A DNA stretch of 64,000 bases from Astropecten irregularis. Lineage: Eukaryota; Echinodermata; Asteroidea; Paxillosida; Astropectinidae. Location of the stretch: assembly GCA_963971285.1 (NCBI GenBank), contig OZ020245.1, forward strand, positions 23,822,983 to 23,886,982, read 5' to 3'. The notes beneath the pieces are model-generated. The model saw nothing but the letters and a program-made list of their open reading frames with translations. It did not search any database and had not been told where the DNA came from. Position numbers and translations under genes: made by a program. Below, piece after piece: positions 32,833-46,400 of the stretch (positions are counted from its first letter, which is position 1; each line of letters opens with the position of its first letter).

Positions 32833-34313
32833 ATAGATGTCATCCAAGACACTTATATATTTTCATTAATGTTTCCATGTTCTTGTGTTGATCAATGAAC
32901 AAACCAAGCTCTTTTTAGCATTTTTTTTTAATGCTTGGAGTTAGGAGGGTCTTTCTCAAAGGCAGTTTTTTAAGTAAGCTATTAACCTTATGCGATGCCA
33001 TAACTGGGATAATGCAGTACTCATGTGTATGTTATATTTAACCTTCGACCAATGATAATATTTGCATTGAGAATCAGAGAATGAAACCTTTCATCTTGAG
33101 CGTATCTGTGGGTCACTACCTAGTCTAGACTGACTATGGAATTCTCATACATAAACTATAAGTCTCATTTCATACCTGGAAAACAAGTGCACTTGAAGGA
33201 ATTTGTCTCTCTTTTTGGCCCTGTCTCCTGAAGCAAATTTGCTGAGCAAAACTAAAATACCTGAGTTACATCTGATGTTACACTTGATTAGTTGATGGCC
33301 GGAGCTTTCCCAGACAATTTCTGCACTTCATCAGCTGAATGAAATCTTTTCTTTTGGTAACATGCTACCACCATATCCAAAAATCTCTGTTATAGTCAGC
33401 ACAAGTGTATTCTGTACAGTAAGTGGATATATGAAACAGGATACCAGACCTTCAAAATTGGAGGAATATGACTATCTCGGTTGAATACACATCTAAAGGT
33501 TGACTGTTTTCAGCGGAAATGACCATAAAAATCACAAAATTGATCAACCATTTGAAATTTGTACATATATTTTTAACTAACAGACGATTGATATTATAGA
33601 GTCCTTTGATATTAAGAGGTTATTGTATACAGATAAAAAAGTACTTGTTTAAAATTGTATGTATGTACTCGATTATGTGTTTATTGTATAAAAAAAAACG
33701 TACTGTTTGTTACGACAAATCGAGAGGAATTAGATTGACATGTTCACCATTGCTGCCTATGGATAACTGTACTTATATTTGTGACTCAAATAACATTTTC
33801 CTAGCTGTTTAAGGGCACACGTGTGATATTTAACGGTTGTACAAACACTAAACATGTGTTGTTGTTTTTTTAAGTATGGTAGACACGCTGCACAATTTTT
33901 CACTGCTTTTCTTTTTGGATTGGGTTTCAAATGTTTTAATTTTTTTTCCAATGACAAGCACAAAGCATTTGTTCGCTAACATTCCCATTTCACCGTCTTT
34001 TAAACATTGCATTCTGTTTTGGGGTTTTTTTTTCTCCTGAAAGTACTATTGCTATAAATACCATAGGTATAATTTGCTGAGATTTTGCATGATATAGCAG
34101 TGAATTCAATGAGCCACATAATGAGAATCCATAAGTAGTATATCTTCAGTTTTTCTTTTTCTTTTTAAGTTCTGAAAGTTCATCATAATATTCAAGTGGG
34201 TTGAAATCAGTGATTTCCATGATATCTAGGTGTTGCTTTTATGCAGGATGGGTTGATGTTCAGGTTTTTGCCATTTTAACCACTTTTAACCGATCTTTTC
34301 AAGTATGGTTGGA

Positions 34314-34437
34314 CAATGGGAGACTTTGGAGAACCGGTCTTCTAGTCAACAGCACACGCACACGCAAAACAACATGCGCATACTCACAATTACGTGTGCT
34401 GTTGATTTGAAGACTGGTTCTCCAAAGTCTCCCATTG
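34314..34437. mobile_element. Foldback element CAATGGGAGACTTTGGAGAA, copy 1
   Basis: CAATGGGAGACTTTGGAGAA and its complement TTCTCCAAAGTCTCCCATTG are perfect ends. The inner CAACAGCACACG/CGTGTGCTGTTG continues the stem. The loop is alternating purine-pyrimidine (ACACGCACACGC). Confidence 0.75.
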
Positions 34438-34586
34438 TATGCAGTGTTGAAGTGTTTTAGAATGCCCAGTTAACACCAGGTTACAGTGAATATCAACCAC
34501 ACAACAACTGCTGGAGTGTTAATAAGGCTTCACTCAATTTCACTCATCAGCTTATGAGCTTAACAGATTGTGCTCTAAACTGGGCC

Positions 34587-34878
34587 CAATTTCATGGAAT
34601 CCGTTACGGCCTATTTATGTGCGTACGGGCACCACTACGCGTGAAATCTATTTCATGGAATCTGTGAGCAAGACTTTTGATTAGCGAAGAATTTCTAGGC
34701 TAACCGTGATTAATTTCTGCTAGCGCCCTAATATGCATTCTGCAGAAAGTCCTTGCTCATAGCGTAGCGAGAAAGACAATTCTCCCGTGAAATATGCCAA
34801 CTGTAAGCAAAAATAATATGCTATCGTAAGTGAAGAATTTTTGCTAACGGTAACAGATTCCATGAATTTTGGCCTTGG
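34587..34878. repeat. Foldback element CCCAATTTCATGGAATC
   Basis: Left end CCAATTTCATGGAATCCGTTA, right end TAACAGATTCCATGAATTTTGG. The interior has ACGCGTGAAATC and a run of TTCT/AGCG words. Imperfect arms, non-coding. Confidence 0.5.
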
Positions 34879-35473
34879 TTTTGACAAAATCAATTGAAAT
34901 ACAAACAAAGCCGGTGGTGGGTATTATTCGCATCATCTATAATTATGGTAGCCTTATGATTTATGATCAAGAGTAATTCTGTGAAATATTATTATTTAAA
35001 GAGTAGTTTTCAATCGCATATTTTAAGATGATTTTTATGCACTTAGTACTTGATTTTTATTACAATTTCTTCTTTTTTTTCATTTTGTATTTTAAAATTA
35101 CTCTTTATGTATCACTGTACAGTGCCACAGACATATACATAGTCTCTCATCAAACAGTCCTAAATAAAAACAAGTTTTATTAAGTTTATTCAATCAGTAT
35201 AAAAATTCTGCAATTTTTACTGAAACTTATTATTTTTTTTAAGAGTCTAATCTGTACAAAGTACAAAAGTTTGTGAATGAATACAATTTGTTTTTCTGTG
35301 ATAACAAAGTATGTTTGTTTGTGCGTGGTTTTACAGAGTCGTTGGTTACTATGGGATACAAAGAAAAGCGGAGAATCCAACCGGTTTGTCATTCAAACTG
35401 TGCGCATTGACCAATTGAAAGACGCATTTTAATCAGGTGACCACAAATGCCTCGGTCAAGCTCAGTCACAGGC

Positions 35474-35832
35474 ATAGAGTTAAATAAAAAACTAGAGTGC
35501 GGTGTGCACTTTGCGCGTGATACATTGAACTCTGACTGGCACCATTGCCTAAGAAAAACGCACGTCCCATTTCAAATTGTGCGTACATTTGTACCCCGGT
35601 TCGTATGCGCAGCCAGCCAACAGTGATTCAACTGGGCGGGATGGTTACACACATTGCATCTCCCGTCGTGTCACGCACCTTGCGCGTAGTTGAGTTACAT
35701 CCGGGTATTTGGACTCTACTGCGGCTGCTCAGTCACCCCAACTAAAATGACGGCTGCGCGTCCATGCCAGAGTGACGAGAGCACGCACGTTGAATACGAA
35801 GCGCACACTCTATTTTTTTTATTTAACTCTAT
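35474..35832. mobile_element. Inverted-repeat element ATAGAGTTAAATAAA (359 bp)
   Basis: ATAGAGTTAAATAAAAAACT pairs with the TTTATTTAACTCTAT end, with GAGTGCG/CGCACACTC inside. The interior is GC-richer (GCGCGT, CGCACG words) than the flanks. No transposase. Confidence 0.65.
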
Positions 35833-36153
35833 GGTCACAGGTTGTAAACACTCACGTGGGCGGGGCTTAAGAGAAAGCCGGAACGGTCCATTGATGTAAA
35901 GGAGATATCTTTAACACAATGTACACATACCAACCATATGGCACATGATTGTATCAGACTCATACCCAGGGGTTAAGCTATAAGCACATGAATGAGCCCA
36001 GAATGAAGTTGGACTGAAGTGTTATTACCACAACGGAGGTAGAACCACGAATGCCATATTTATAAAAATCTGGATTTGCAAAGCTTTTGTAGCGACAGAG
36101 GCCACCAGCGGCCATCTTACTGAGTCAAATGAGTCAAATACAATGGTGTTACT

Positions 36154-36267
36154 ATGGGCTTGTTTGTTTCACGCAAAGGATCCGATATTTTGGGATCCAC
36201 CTCCTATGCAGGGTACGCTAAAATGGGATCCGGATCCGCAGGATTCGTCATAAACAAACAGGCCCTA
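36154..36267. repeat. Foldback element GGGCTTGTTTGTTT
   Basis: TATGGGCTTGTTTGTTTCACG and TAAACAAACAGGCCCTAT are inverted ends. GGATCC occurs four times in the interior as a second palindromic level. Confidence 0.6.
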
Positions 36268-36479
36268 TGGTTGCCATGAAGGATTTACTTGATAAGAATG
36301 ATGAGCGGATCTAGCTTTTAGGAAATGGGCAGTTGAAAATCGAAAGGTGACATTTTGATGAAATGAAGTCACTCTAATTTGCCATGATAGGGTGGAGGGG
36401 TATTTTTCAATCTGGTGCCAGTCCATCTGGCAGTTAAAGGGGTATTTGTAATGGAAGTTTCACCCAATAGTCACCGGAT

Positions 36480-36846
36480 TTAAAGGCAATATCATACTTT
36501 GGATTTTGTCAAAGAAATACAGATTCATGGGCAAAAATATCAAGGAAGATACAGTTAACAGTCATCTGTGGAAAATGTCAGTCCCATACGGTAGCCACTT
36601 TTTGAGAAAACAGTGAAAAACGGTCACAGTATTTCTTAAGTCTTTTCTCTTTTATTTTTGATCTTTAAAAGATCACAAATAATTTTGGTCACTGGTTTTA
36701 CTCTTTTCTGGATAAATGCAGCATTTCAGGCAGAAAGATTATAACGGTATATTTCTACCATCACAATCTATATGCCCTGTAAGTTTTAGGTAAATCTGTG
36801 AAAATTTCTGTTTCTGTATGCTACCAAAGTATGATACTACCTTTAA
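36480..36846. mobile_element. TTAA-type foldback element, copy 6 (complete)
   Basis: TTAA at 36480-36483, then AGGCAATATCATACTTTGG; right end ACCAAAGTATGATACTACCT, then TTAA at 36843-36846. Body landmarks are GATTCATGGGCAAAAATATC, GAGAAAACAGTGAAAAAC and CTGGATAAATGCAGCATTTC. About 360 bp, non-coding. TTAA at both borders suggests a piggyBac-like mobiliser (inference). Confidence 0.75.
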
Positions 36847-36943
36847 ACTATACAAATTGTTTGGTTTTTAATTTGCTGCACCTATACGTATGACTTGATT
36901 GCCTCTGAAAGTACACCTGTAGAGTCTTTAAAAAAATGTATGT

Positions 36944-37087
36944 AATGGGAGACTTTAGAGAACCGGTCTTCAAGTCAACAGCACACGCGGACGTAATTGT
37001 GAGTATGCGCAGGTTGTTTTGCGCATGCGTACGTGTGTGTGCGTGTGCGCTGTTGACTTGAAGACCAGTTCTCCAAAGTCTCCCTTT
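36944..37087. mobile_element. Foldback element ATGGGAGACTTTRGAGAA, copy 2
   Basis: AATGGGAGACTTTAGAGAAC at the left, GTTCTCCAAAGTCTCCCTTT at the right, CAACAGCACACGC/GCGCTGTTGAC inside. Same family as 34314-34437. Confidence 0.7.
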
Positions 37088-37137
37088 GGATTTCGGCATC
37101 AGCAGTTTCTGACTGATACCCTTCGAAGTCTCATCCC

Positions 37138-37827
37138 ATGTTTCACCCATGTTGTGCACTATACTTAGCTCATGAGTTCAGTGTTCGGAATTTCTTCTGG
37201 CATCGTGGGGATCTTGCTGTTTTTTTTTCCTACAATCGACCGATTCCCACTGCCGATGTCAGCGCCGCCCAGTTTGCACGGGCTTTCCTTGGAGAGACAC
37301 CGGATAACACTCACCCCTACCATCCACAGGCACCTCCTACTTGGCCCTATTTCCCTGGTTCCTCGGGACTCGGCTCCACCTTTCCAGCCTTCGTTCCCAT
37401 GGCTTGCAGTGTCCTGCTGCTTTGGAATTTATCCCATACTAACTGGACATGTCCGCCACCGATCACGGCGGAGCCCGTGCCGCTAGTTCCAATTGATCAA
37501 GGGGGCGTTCACCCCCTGACCGACCGGATTGTCCAGGAAACCTTCGCTGTAGTTCTAAGAGATCTGACTACTCTCCTCGAATGTTCCTCCCGAGATTTTT
37601 CTCCACTTAGGCCTTCTCGGTCTCCTCATGGCCCCCTCTCCCAGGAGGATTTGTATTTGTCTTTCTTCAGTGAGTTGGAAGACTACTCCCTGGATCTGGA
37701 TAACTCTTCTCTCCTTATTAACAGAGGCAACCTGGTCATTCCTGAATTAAGTAGAGTTTTACTATTTCCTCCTCCACCACCGGTCAACTTATTGTGTTTG
37801 TTTGTCAGAGCTGTCATCTGTGTGTAA
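37138..37827 (+). CDS. Unrecognised open reading frame, 229 codons
   Basis: I do not recognise this product. It is Pro/Ser/Leu-rich with PTWPYFPGSSGLGS, an acidic stretch SQEDLYLSFFSELEDYSLDL and a PPPPPV run near the end. The segment 37200-37790 is clearly richer in G+C than its surroundings and lies between a foldback element (ends 37087) and the 28-bp array (starts 37861). A second frame is also open across 37172-37486, which weakens the coding case. It could be a remnant of a retroelement gag-like frame or an exon of an unrelated gene. Confidence 0.25.
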   Translation: MFHPCCALYLAHEFSVRNFFWHRGDLAVFFSYNRPIPTADVSAAQFARAFLGETPDNTHPYHPQAPPTWPYFPGSSGLGSTFPAFVPMACSVLLLWNLSHTNWTCPPPITAEPVPLVPIDQGGVHPLTDRIVQETFAVVLRDLTTLLECSSRDFSPLRPSRSPHGPLSQEDLYLSFFSELEDYSLDLDNSSLLINRGNLVIPELSRVLLFPPPPPVNLLCLFVRAVICV

Positions 37828-37860
37828 TAGTCGGTCTGTCTGAAGCTGCAGTGTTTTTTA

Positions 37861-39643
37861 TACTGGGAGTACTAGTCCTATTTCTCATACTGGGAGTACT
37901 ACTCCTATTTCCATATACTGGGAGTACCACTCCTGTTTCCATATACTGGGAGTACCACTCCTGTTTCCATATACTGGGAGTACCACTCCTGTTTCCATAT
38001 ACTGGGAGTACCACTCCTGTTTCCATATACTGGGAGTACCACTCCTGTTTCCATATACTGGGAGTACCACTCCTGTTTCCATATACTGGGAGTACAACTC
38101 CTGTTTCCATATACTGGGAGTACCACTCCTGTTTCCATATACTGGGAGTACCACTCCTGTTTCCATATACTGGGAGTACCACTCCTGTTTCCATATACTG
38201 GGAGTACCACTCCTGTTTCCATATACTGGGAGTACCACTCCTGTTTCCATATACTGGGAGTACCACTCCTGTTTCCATATACTGGGAGTACCACTCCTGT
38301 TTCCATATACTGGGAGTACTACTCCTGTTTCCATATACTGGGGGTTCTACTCCTGTTTCCATATACTGGGAGTACCACTCCTGTTTCCATATACTGGGGG
38401 TTCTACTCCTATTTCTCATACTGGGAGTACCACTCCTGTTTCCATATACTGGGGGTACCACTCCTGTTTTCCATATACTGGGAGTACCGCTCCTATTTCT
38501 CATACTGGGAGTACCACTCCTGTTTCCATATACTGGGAGTACCACTCCTGTTTCCATATACTGGGGGTTCTACTCCTGTTTTCCATATACTGGGAGTACC
38601 GCTCCTGTTTTCCATACTGGGAGTACCACTCCTGTTTCCATATACTGGGAGTACCACTCCTGTTTCCATATACTTGTAGTACCACTCCTGTTTCCATATA
38701 CTGGGAGTACCACTCCTGTTTCCATATACTGGGAGTACCACTCCTGTTTCCATATACTGGGAGTACCACTCCTGTTTCCATATACTGTTTCCATACTCCT
38801 GTTTTAATACTGGGAGTACCACTCCTGTTTTCCATACTAGGGTTACCACTCCTGTTTCCATATACTGGGAGTACCACTCCTGTTTCCATATACTGGGGGT
38901 TCTACTCCTGTTTTCCATATACTGGGAGTACCACTCCTGTTTTCCATACTAGGGTTACTACTCCTGTTTTCCATACTGGGAGTACCACTCCTGTTTTCCA
39001 TACTAGGGTTACTACTCCTGTTTTCCATACTTGGAGTACCACTCCTGTTTTCCATACTAGGGTTACTACTCCTGTTTTCCATACTGGGAGTACCACTCCT
39101 GTTTTCCATACTGGGAGTACTACTCCTGTTTTCCATACTGGGAGTACCACTCCTGTTTTCCATACTGGGAGTACCACTCCTGTTTCCATATACTGGGAGT
39201 ACCACTCCTGTTTCCATATACTGGGAGTACCACTCCTGTTTCCATATACTGGGAGTACCACTCCTGTTTTCCATACTAGGGCTACCACTCCTGTTTCCAT
39301 ATACTGGGAGTACCGCTCCTGTTTCCATATACTGGGAGTACCACTCCTGTTTCCATATACATGTACTGGGAGTACCACTCCTGTTTCCATATACTGGGGG
39401 TTCTACTCCTGTTTTTAATACTGGGAGTACCACTCCTGTTTCCATATACTGGGAGTACCACTCCTGTTTCCATATACTGGGGGTTCTACTCCTGTTTTTA
39501 ATACTGGGACTCCCTGGGAGTACCACTCCTGTTTTCCATACTAGGGTTACTACTCCTGTTTTCCATACTGGGAGTACCACTCCTGTTTTCCATACTAGGG
39601 TTACTACTCCTGTTTTCCATACTGGGAGTACCACTCCTGTTTT
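37861..39643. repeat. Tandem array 1: 28-bp unit, about 64 copies
   Basis: The consensus is TACTGGGAGTACCACTCCTG + TTTCCATA (28 bp). A 27-bp variant with TTTTCCATAC dominates from about 38940, alternating with CTAGGGTTACTACTCC units. Each unit has GGAGT-ACC-ACTCC, a 5-bp perfect stem. The array is open in frames on both strands (337 and 247 codons) only because the unit lacks stops; it is not a gene. Confidence 0.95.
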
Positions 39644-40465
39644 AAAGCATAAAAACAGCAATAGAATTGATTTTATGACACGTCTAAAAATGGTGAAAAA
39701 TGGCAAAAACAGCTAGAGGTACTCCTTGCCTTTTTTGATAATTTTGGCCCAAAATTGACTTTTTCTCTAATTGATCCAGAATGCCCTATCGGATGCCTAT
39801 AAGTAAAAGGAACACAGGCATGCAACTTTTCCTCGGATCAGCTGATTTCCTCTTTTTTCACTTCACTCTTATGCCATTGAAAAGTGAAAAACACTGTACA
39901 AAATATGGTAAAGATTGGAATTTCCTCTTTTTTTGGAAAGTTCAAGTTGCATGCCTGGGAACAAGTTTTAAGCATAAAAACAGCAATATTGGTGTCTTAG
40001 AAGGCAGTGGAATTGATTTCATGACATGTCTAAAACGGTGAAAATGGCAAAAACAGCAAGGGGTACCACCTTGACTTTTTTGTCAATTTTTACCCAAAAC
40101 TGACTTTTTTCTCTAATTGATCCAGAATGCCCCATCGGATGCCTACAAGTGAAATGAACAAATTTCAAGCATAAAAACAACTATATTAAGTGTCTTAAAA
40201 GGCAATATAATTGATTTCATGACATAAAAAAAATGGTGAAAATTGACAAAATGGCAAAGGCCCTTGCCGTTTTTGTTAATTTTGGTAAAAATTTGGACTT
40301 TTTCTCTAATTGATCCAGAATGCCCTATCGGATGCCTAAAGTAAAAGCAACAACAAGCAGTATTGGTGTCAATTAGAAGGCAATGGAATTGAAAATTGAT
40401 GTCTTTTTAGCCAAAGATTGACTTTTTCTCAAATTGATTTTGAGGATGCCATATCAGATGCCTAC
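39644..40465. repeat. Degenerate ~190-bp repeat, about 3.6 copies
   Basis: Copies begin near 39644, 39970, 40168 and 40352. Each has AAGCATAAAAACAGCAATA, GGAATTGATTTCATGACA, ATGGTGAAAATGGCAAAA, GACTTTTTCTCTAATTGATC and CAGAATGCCCTATCGGATGC. The spacing is uneven because of the extra 39815-39969 segment. A further fragment stands alone at 47133-47169. Confidence 0.85.
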
Positions 40466-43400
40466 ATGATTGACTTATGAAGCCTGTATGTGATTGATGA
40501 TAGATATACGTATGAAGCTTGTATGTGATTGATGATAGATATACGTATGAAGCTTGTATGCGATTGATGATAGATATACGTATGAAGCTTGTATGTGATT
40601 GATGATAGATATATGTATGAAGCTGTATGTGATTGATGGTAGCGATACATATGAAGCTTGTATGTGATTGATGGTAGATATACGTATGAAGCTTGTATGT
40701 GATTGATGATAGATATACGTATGAAGCTTGTCTGTGATTGATGATAGATATACGTATGAAGCTTGTATGTGATTGATGGTAGATATACGTATGAAGCTTG
40801 TATGTGATTGATGGTAGATATACGTATGAAGCTTGTCTGTGATTGATGATAGATATACGTATGAAGCTGTATGTGATTGATGGTAGATATACGTATGAAG
40901 CTTGTATGTGATTGATGATAGATATACGTATGAAGCTTGTATGTGATTGATGATAGATATACGTATGAAGCTGTATGTGATTGATGGTAGCGATACATAT
41001 GAAGCTGTATGTGATTGATGATAGATATACGTATGAAGCTTGTATGTGATTGATGGTAGATATACGTATGAAGCTGTATGTGATTGATGATAGATATACG
41101 TATGAAGCCTGTATGTGATTGATGGTAGCAATACATATGAAGCTTGTATGTGATTGATGATAGATATACGTATGAAGCTTGTATGTGATTGATGATAGAT
41201 ATACGTATGAAGCTTGTATGTGATTGATGATAGATATACGTATGAAGCTTGTATGTGATTGATGATAGATATACGTATGAAGCTTGTATGTGATTGATGA
41301 TAGATATACGTATGAAGCTTGTATGTGATTGATGATAGATATACGTATGAAGCTTGTATGTGATTGATGATAGATATACGTATGAAGCTTGTATGTGATT
41401 GATGATAGATATACGTATGAAGCTTGTATGTGATTGATGATAGATATACGTATGAAGCTTGTATGTGATTGATGGTAGATATACGTATGAAGCTTGTCTG
41501 TGATTGATGATAGATATACGTATGAAGCTTGTATGTGATTGATGGTAGATATACGTATGAAGCTGTATGTGATTGATGATAGATATACGACGTATAAAGC
41601 TGTATGTGATTGATGATAGATATACGTATGAAGCTGTATGTGATTGATGATAGATATTCGTATGAAGCTGTATGTGATTGATGATAGATATACGTATGAA
41701 GCTTGTATGTGATTGATGGTAGCGATACATATGAAGCTTGTATGTGATTGATGATAGATATACGTATGAAGCTGTATGTGATTGATGATATAGATATACG
41801 TATGAAGCTTGTATGTGATTGATGGTAGCTATACGTATGAAGCTATATAGCTGTATGTGATTGATGGTAGCTATATACATATGAAGCTGTATGTGATTGA
41901 TGATAGATATACGTATGAAGTTTGTATGTGATTGATGATAGATATACGTATGAAGCTTGTATGTGATTGATGATAGATATACGTATGAAGCTGTATGTGA
42001 TTGATGATAGATATACGTATGAAGCTTGTATGTGATTGATGATAGATATACGTATGAAGCTGTATGTGATTGATGATATAGATATACGTATGAAGCTGTA
42101 TGTGATTGATGATAGATATATACGTAAGAAGCTTGTCTGTGATTGATGATAGATATACGTATGAAGCTTGTCTGTGATTGATGATAGATATATACGTAAG
42201 AAGCTTTTGTCTGTGATTGATGATAGATATACGTATGAAGCTTGTCTGTGATTGATGATAGATATATACGTATGAAGCTTGTCTGTGATTGATGATAGAT
42301 ATACGTATGAAGCTTGTCTGTGATTGATGATAGATATACGTATTATGAAGCTTGTCTGTGATTGATGATAGATATATACGTATGAAGCTTGTCTGTGATT
42401 GATGATAGATATACGTATGAAGCTTGTATGTGATTGATGATAGATATACGTATGAAGCTTGTATGTGATTGATGGTAGATATACGTATGAAGCAATTGTA
42501 TGTGATTGATGATAGATATACGTATGAAGCTTGTATGTGATTGATGATAGATATACGTATGAAGCTGTATGTGATTGATGATAGATATACGTATGAAGCT
42601 TGTATGTGATTGATGATAGATATACGTATGAAGCTGTATGTGATTGATGATATAGATATACGTATGAAGCTGTATGTGATTGATGATAGATATACGTATG
42701 AAGCTGTATGTGATTGATGATAGATATACGTATGAAGCTGTATGTGATTGATGATAGATATACGTATGAAGCTTGCCTGTGATTGATGATAGATATACGG
42801 ATGAAGCTTGTATGTGATTGATGATAGATATACGTATGAAGCTTGCCTGTGATTGATGATAGATATACGTATGAAGCTTGCCTGTGATTGATGATAGATA
42901 TATACGTAAGAAGCTTGTCTGTGATTGATGATAGATATACGTATGAAGCTTGCCTGTGATTGATGATAGATATATACGTAAGAAGCTTGTCTGTGATTGA
43001 TGATAGATATACGTATGAAGCTTGTCTGTGATTGATGATAGATATATACGTAAGAAGCTTGTCTGTGATTGATGATAGATATACGTATGAAGCTTGTCTG
43101 TGATTGATGATAGATATATACGTATGAAGCTTGTCTGTGATTGATGATAGATATACGTATGAAGCTTGTCTGTGATTGATGATAGATATACGTCTTATGA
43201 AGCTTGTCTGTGATTGATGATAGATATATACGTATGAAGCTTGTCTGTGATTGATGATAGATATACGTATGAAGCTTGTATGTGATTGATGATAGATATA
43301 CGTATGAAGCTTGTATGTGATTGATGGTAGATATACGTATGAAACAATTGTATGTAATTGATGATAGATATACGTATGAAGCTTGTATGTGATTGATGGT

Positions 43401-46400
43401 AGATATACGTATGAAGCTGTATGTGATTGATGATAGATATACGTATGAAGCTGTTTGTGATTGATGATAGATATACGTATGAAGCTGTATGTGATTGATG
43501 ATAGATATACGTATGAAGCTGTATGTGATTGATGATAGATATACGTATGAAGCTTGTATGTGATTGATGGTAGCGATACATATGAAGCTTGTATGTGATT
43601 GATGATATATATACGTATGAAGCTGTATGTGATTGATGATAGATATACGTATGAAGCTTGTATGTGATTGATGGTAGCTATACGTATGAAGCTATATAGC
43701 TGTATGTGATTGATGGTAGCTATATACATATGAAGCTGTATGTTATTGATGATAGATATACGTATGAAGTTTGTATGTGATTGATGATAGATATACGTAT
43801 GAAGCTTGTATGTGATTGATGATAGATATACGTATGAAGCTGTATGTGATTGATGATAGATATACGTATGAAGCTTGTATGTGATTGATGATAGATATAC
43901 GTATGAAGCTTGTATGTGATTGATGATAGATATACGTATGAAGCTGTATGTGATTGATGATAGATATACGTATGAAGCTGTATGTGATTGATGATAGATA
44001 TACGTATGAAGCTGTATGTGATTGATGATAGATATACGTATGAAGCTTAATTGTGATTGATGATAGATATACATATGAAGCTTGCCTGTGATTGATGATA
44101 GATATACGTATGAAGCTTGTATGTGATTGATGATAGATATACGTATGAAGCTTGCCTGTGATTGATGATAGATATACGTATGAAGCTTGTATGTGATTGA
44201 TGATAGATATACGTATGAAGCTTGCCTGTGATTGATGATAGATATACGTATGAAGCTTGTATGTGATTGATGATAGATATACGTATGAAGCTTGCCTGTG
44301 ATTGATGATAGATATACGTATGAAGCTTGTCTGTGATTGATGATAGATATATACGTATGAAGCTTGTCTGTGATTGATGATAGATATACGTATGAAGCTT
44401 GCCTGTGATTGATGGTAGATATATACGTAAGAAGCTTGTCTGTGATTGATGATAGATATACGTATGAAGCTGTATGTGATTGATGATAGATATACGTATG
44501 AAGCTGTATGTGATTGATGATAGATATACGTATGAAGCTTGTATGTGATTGATGGTAGCGATACATATGAAGCTTGTATGTGATTGATGATATATATACG
44601 TATGAAGCTGTATGTGATTGATGATAGATATACGTATGAAGCTTGTATGTGATTGATGGTAGCTATACGTATGAAGCTATATAGCTGTATGTGATTGATG
44701 GTAGCTATATACATATGAAGCTGTATGTGATTGATGATAGATATACGTATGAAGTTTGTATGTGATTGATGATAGATATACGTATGAAGCTTGTATGTGA
44801 TTGATGATAGATATACGTATGAAGCTGTATGTGATTGATGATAGATATACGTATGAAGCTTGTATGTGATTGATGATAGATATACGTATGAAGCTTGTAT
44901 GTGATTGATGATAGATATACGTATGAAGCTGTATGTGATTGATGATAGATATACGTATGAAGCTGTATGTGATTGATGATAGATATACGTAAGAAGCTGT
45001 ATGTGATTGATGATAGATATACGTATGAAGCTTGTATGTGATTGATGATAGATATACGTATGAAGCTTGCCTGTGATTGATGATAGATATACGTATGAAG
45101 CTTGTATGTGATTGATGATAGATATACGTATGAAGCTTGCCTGTGATTGATGATAGATATACGTATGAAGCTGTATGTGATTGATGATAGATATACGTAT
45201 GAAGCTTAATTGTGATTGATGATAGATATACGTATGAAGCTTGCCTGTGATTGATGATAGATATACGTATGAAGCTTGTATGTGATTGATGATAGATATA
45301 CGTATGAAGCTTGCCTGTGATTGATGATAGATATACGTATGAAGCTTGTATGTGATTGATGATAGATATACGTATGAAGCTTGCCTGTGATTGATGATAG
45401 ATATACGTATGAAGCTTGTATGTGATTGATGATAGATATACGTATGAAGCTTGCCTGTGATTGATGATAGATATACGTATGAAGCTTGCCTGTGATTGAT
45501 GATAGATATATACGTAAGAAGCTTGTCTGTGATTGATGATAGATATACGTATATATGAAGCTTGTCTGTGATTGATGATAGATATATACGTAAGAAGCTT
45601 GTCTGTGATTGATGATAGATATACGTATGAAGCTTGTCTGTGATTGATGATAGATATATACGTATGAAGCTTGTCTGTGATTGATGATAGATATACGTAT
45701 GAAGCTTGTCTGTGATTGATGATAGATATACGTATGAAGCTTGCCTGTGATTGATGATAGATATACGTATGAAGCTTGCCTGTGATTGATGATAGATATA
45801 TATGTAAGAAGCTTGTCTGTGATTGATGATAGATATACATATGAAGCTTGCCTGTGATTGATGATAGATATATACGTAAGAAGTTAATTGTCTGTGATTG
45901 ATGATAGATATACGTATGAAGCTTGTCTGTGATTGATGATAGATATATACGTAAGAAGCTTGTCTGTGATTGATGATAGATATACGTATGAAGCTTGTCT
46001 GTGATTGATGATAGATATATACGTATGAAGCTTGTCTGTGATTGATGATAGATATACGTATGAAGCTTGTCTGTGATTGATGATAGATATACGTATGAAG
46101 CTTGTCTGTGATTGATGATAGATATATACGTATGAAGCTTGTCTGTGATTGATGATAGATATACGTATGAAGCTTGTCTGTGATTGATGATAGATATACG
46201 TATGAAGCTTGTCTGTGATTGATGATAGATATATACGTATGAAGCTTGTCTGTGATTGATGATAGATATACGTATGAAGCTTGCCTGTGATTGATGGTAG
46301 ATATATACGTAAGAAGCTTGTCTGTGATTGATGATAGATATACGTATGAAGCTTGCCTGTGATTGATGGTAGATATATACGTAAGAAGCTTGTCTGTGAT

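Larger units (their letters stand above)
29096..34313 (+). other. numb 3' UTR and downstream flank
   Basis: AT-rich, without supported genes. AATAAA words at 32570-32575 and 35163-35168 are possible but unproven polyadenylation signals. Foldback repeats lie at 30594-30745, 31885-32035 and 32611-32832, a family B fragment at 32925-32975 and a hammerhead-like remnant at 33300-33350. Confidence 0.5.

Noticed and set aside
37794..39706. Open frames of 337, 287 and 247 codons on both strands of array 1
   Set aside because: Both strands and several frames are open at once through the same tandem repeat, and the 28-bp unit shifts frame each copy.
41843..44566. Very long minus-strand open frames in array 2 (907, 732 and 472 codons)
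   Set aside because: They only reflect a 34-37 bp unit without stop codons on that strand. The peptide is the translated satellite in rotating frames, indels do not respect codons, and there is no start context.
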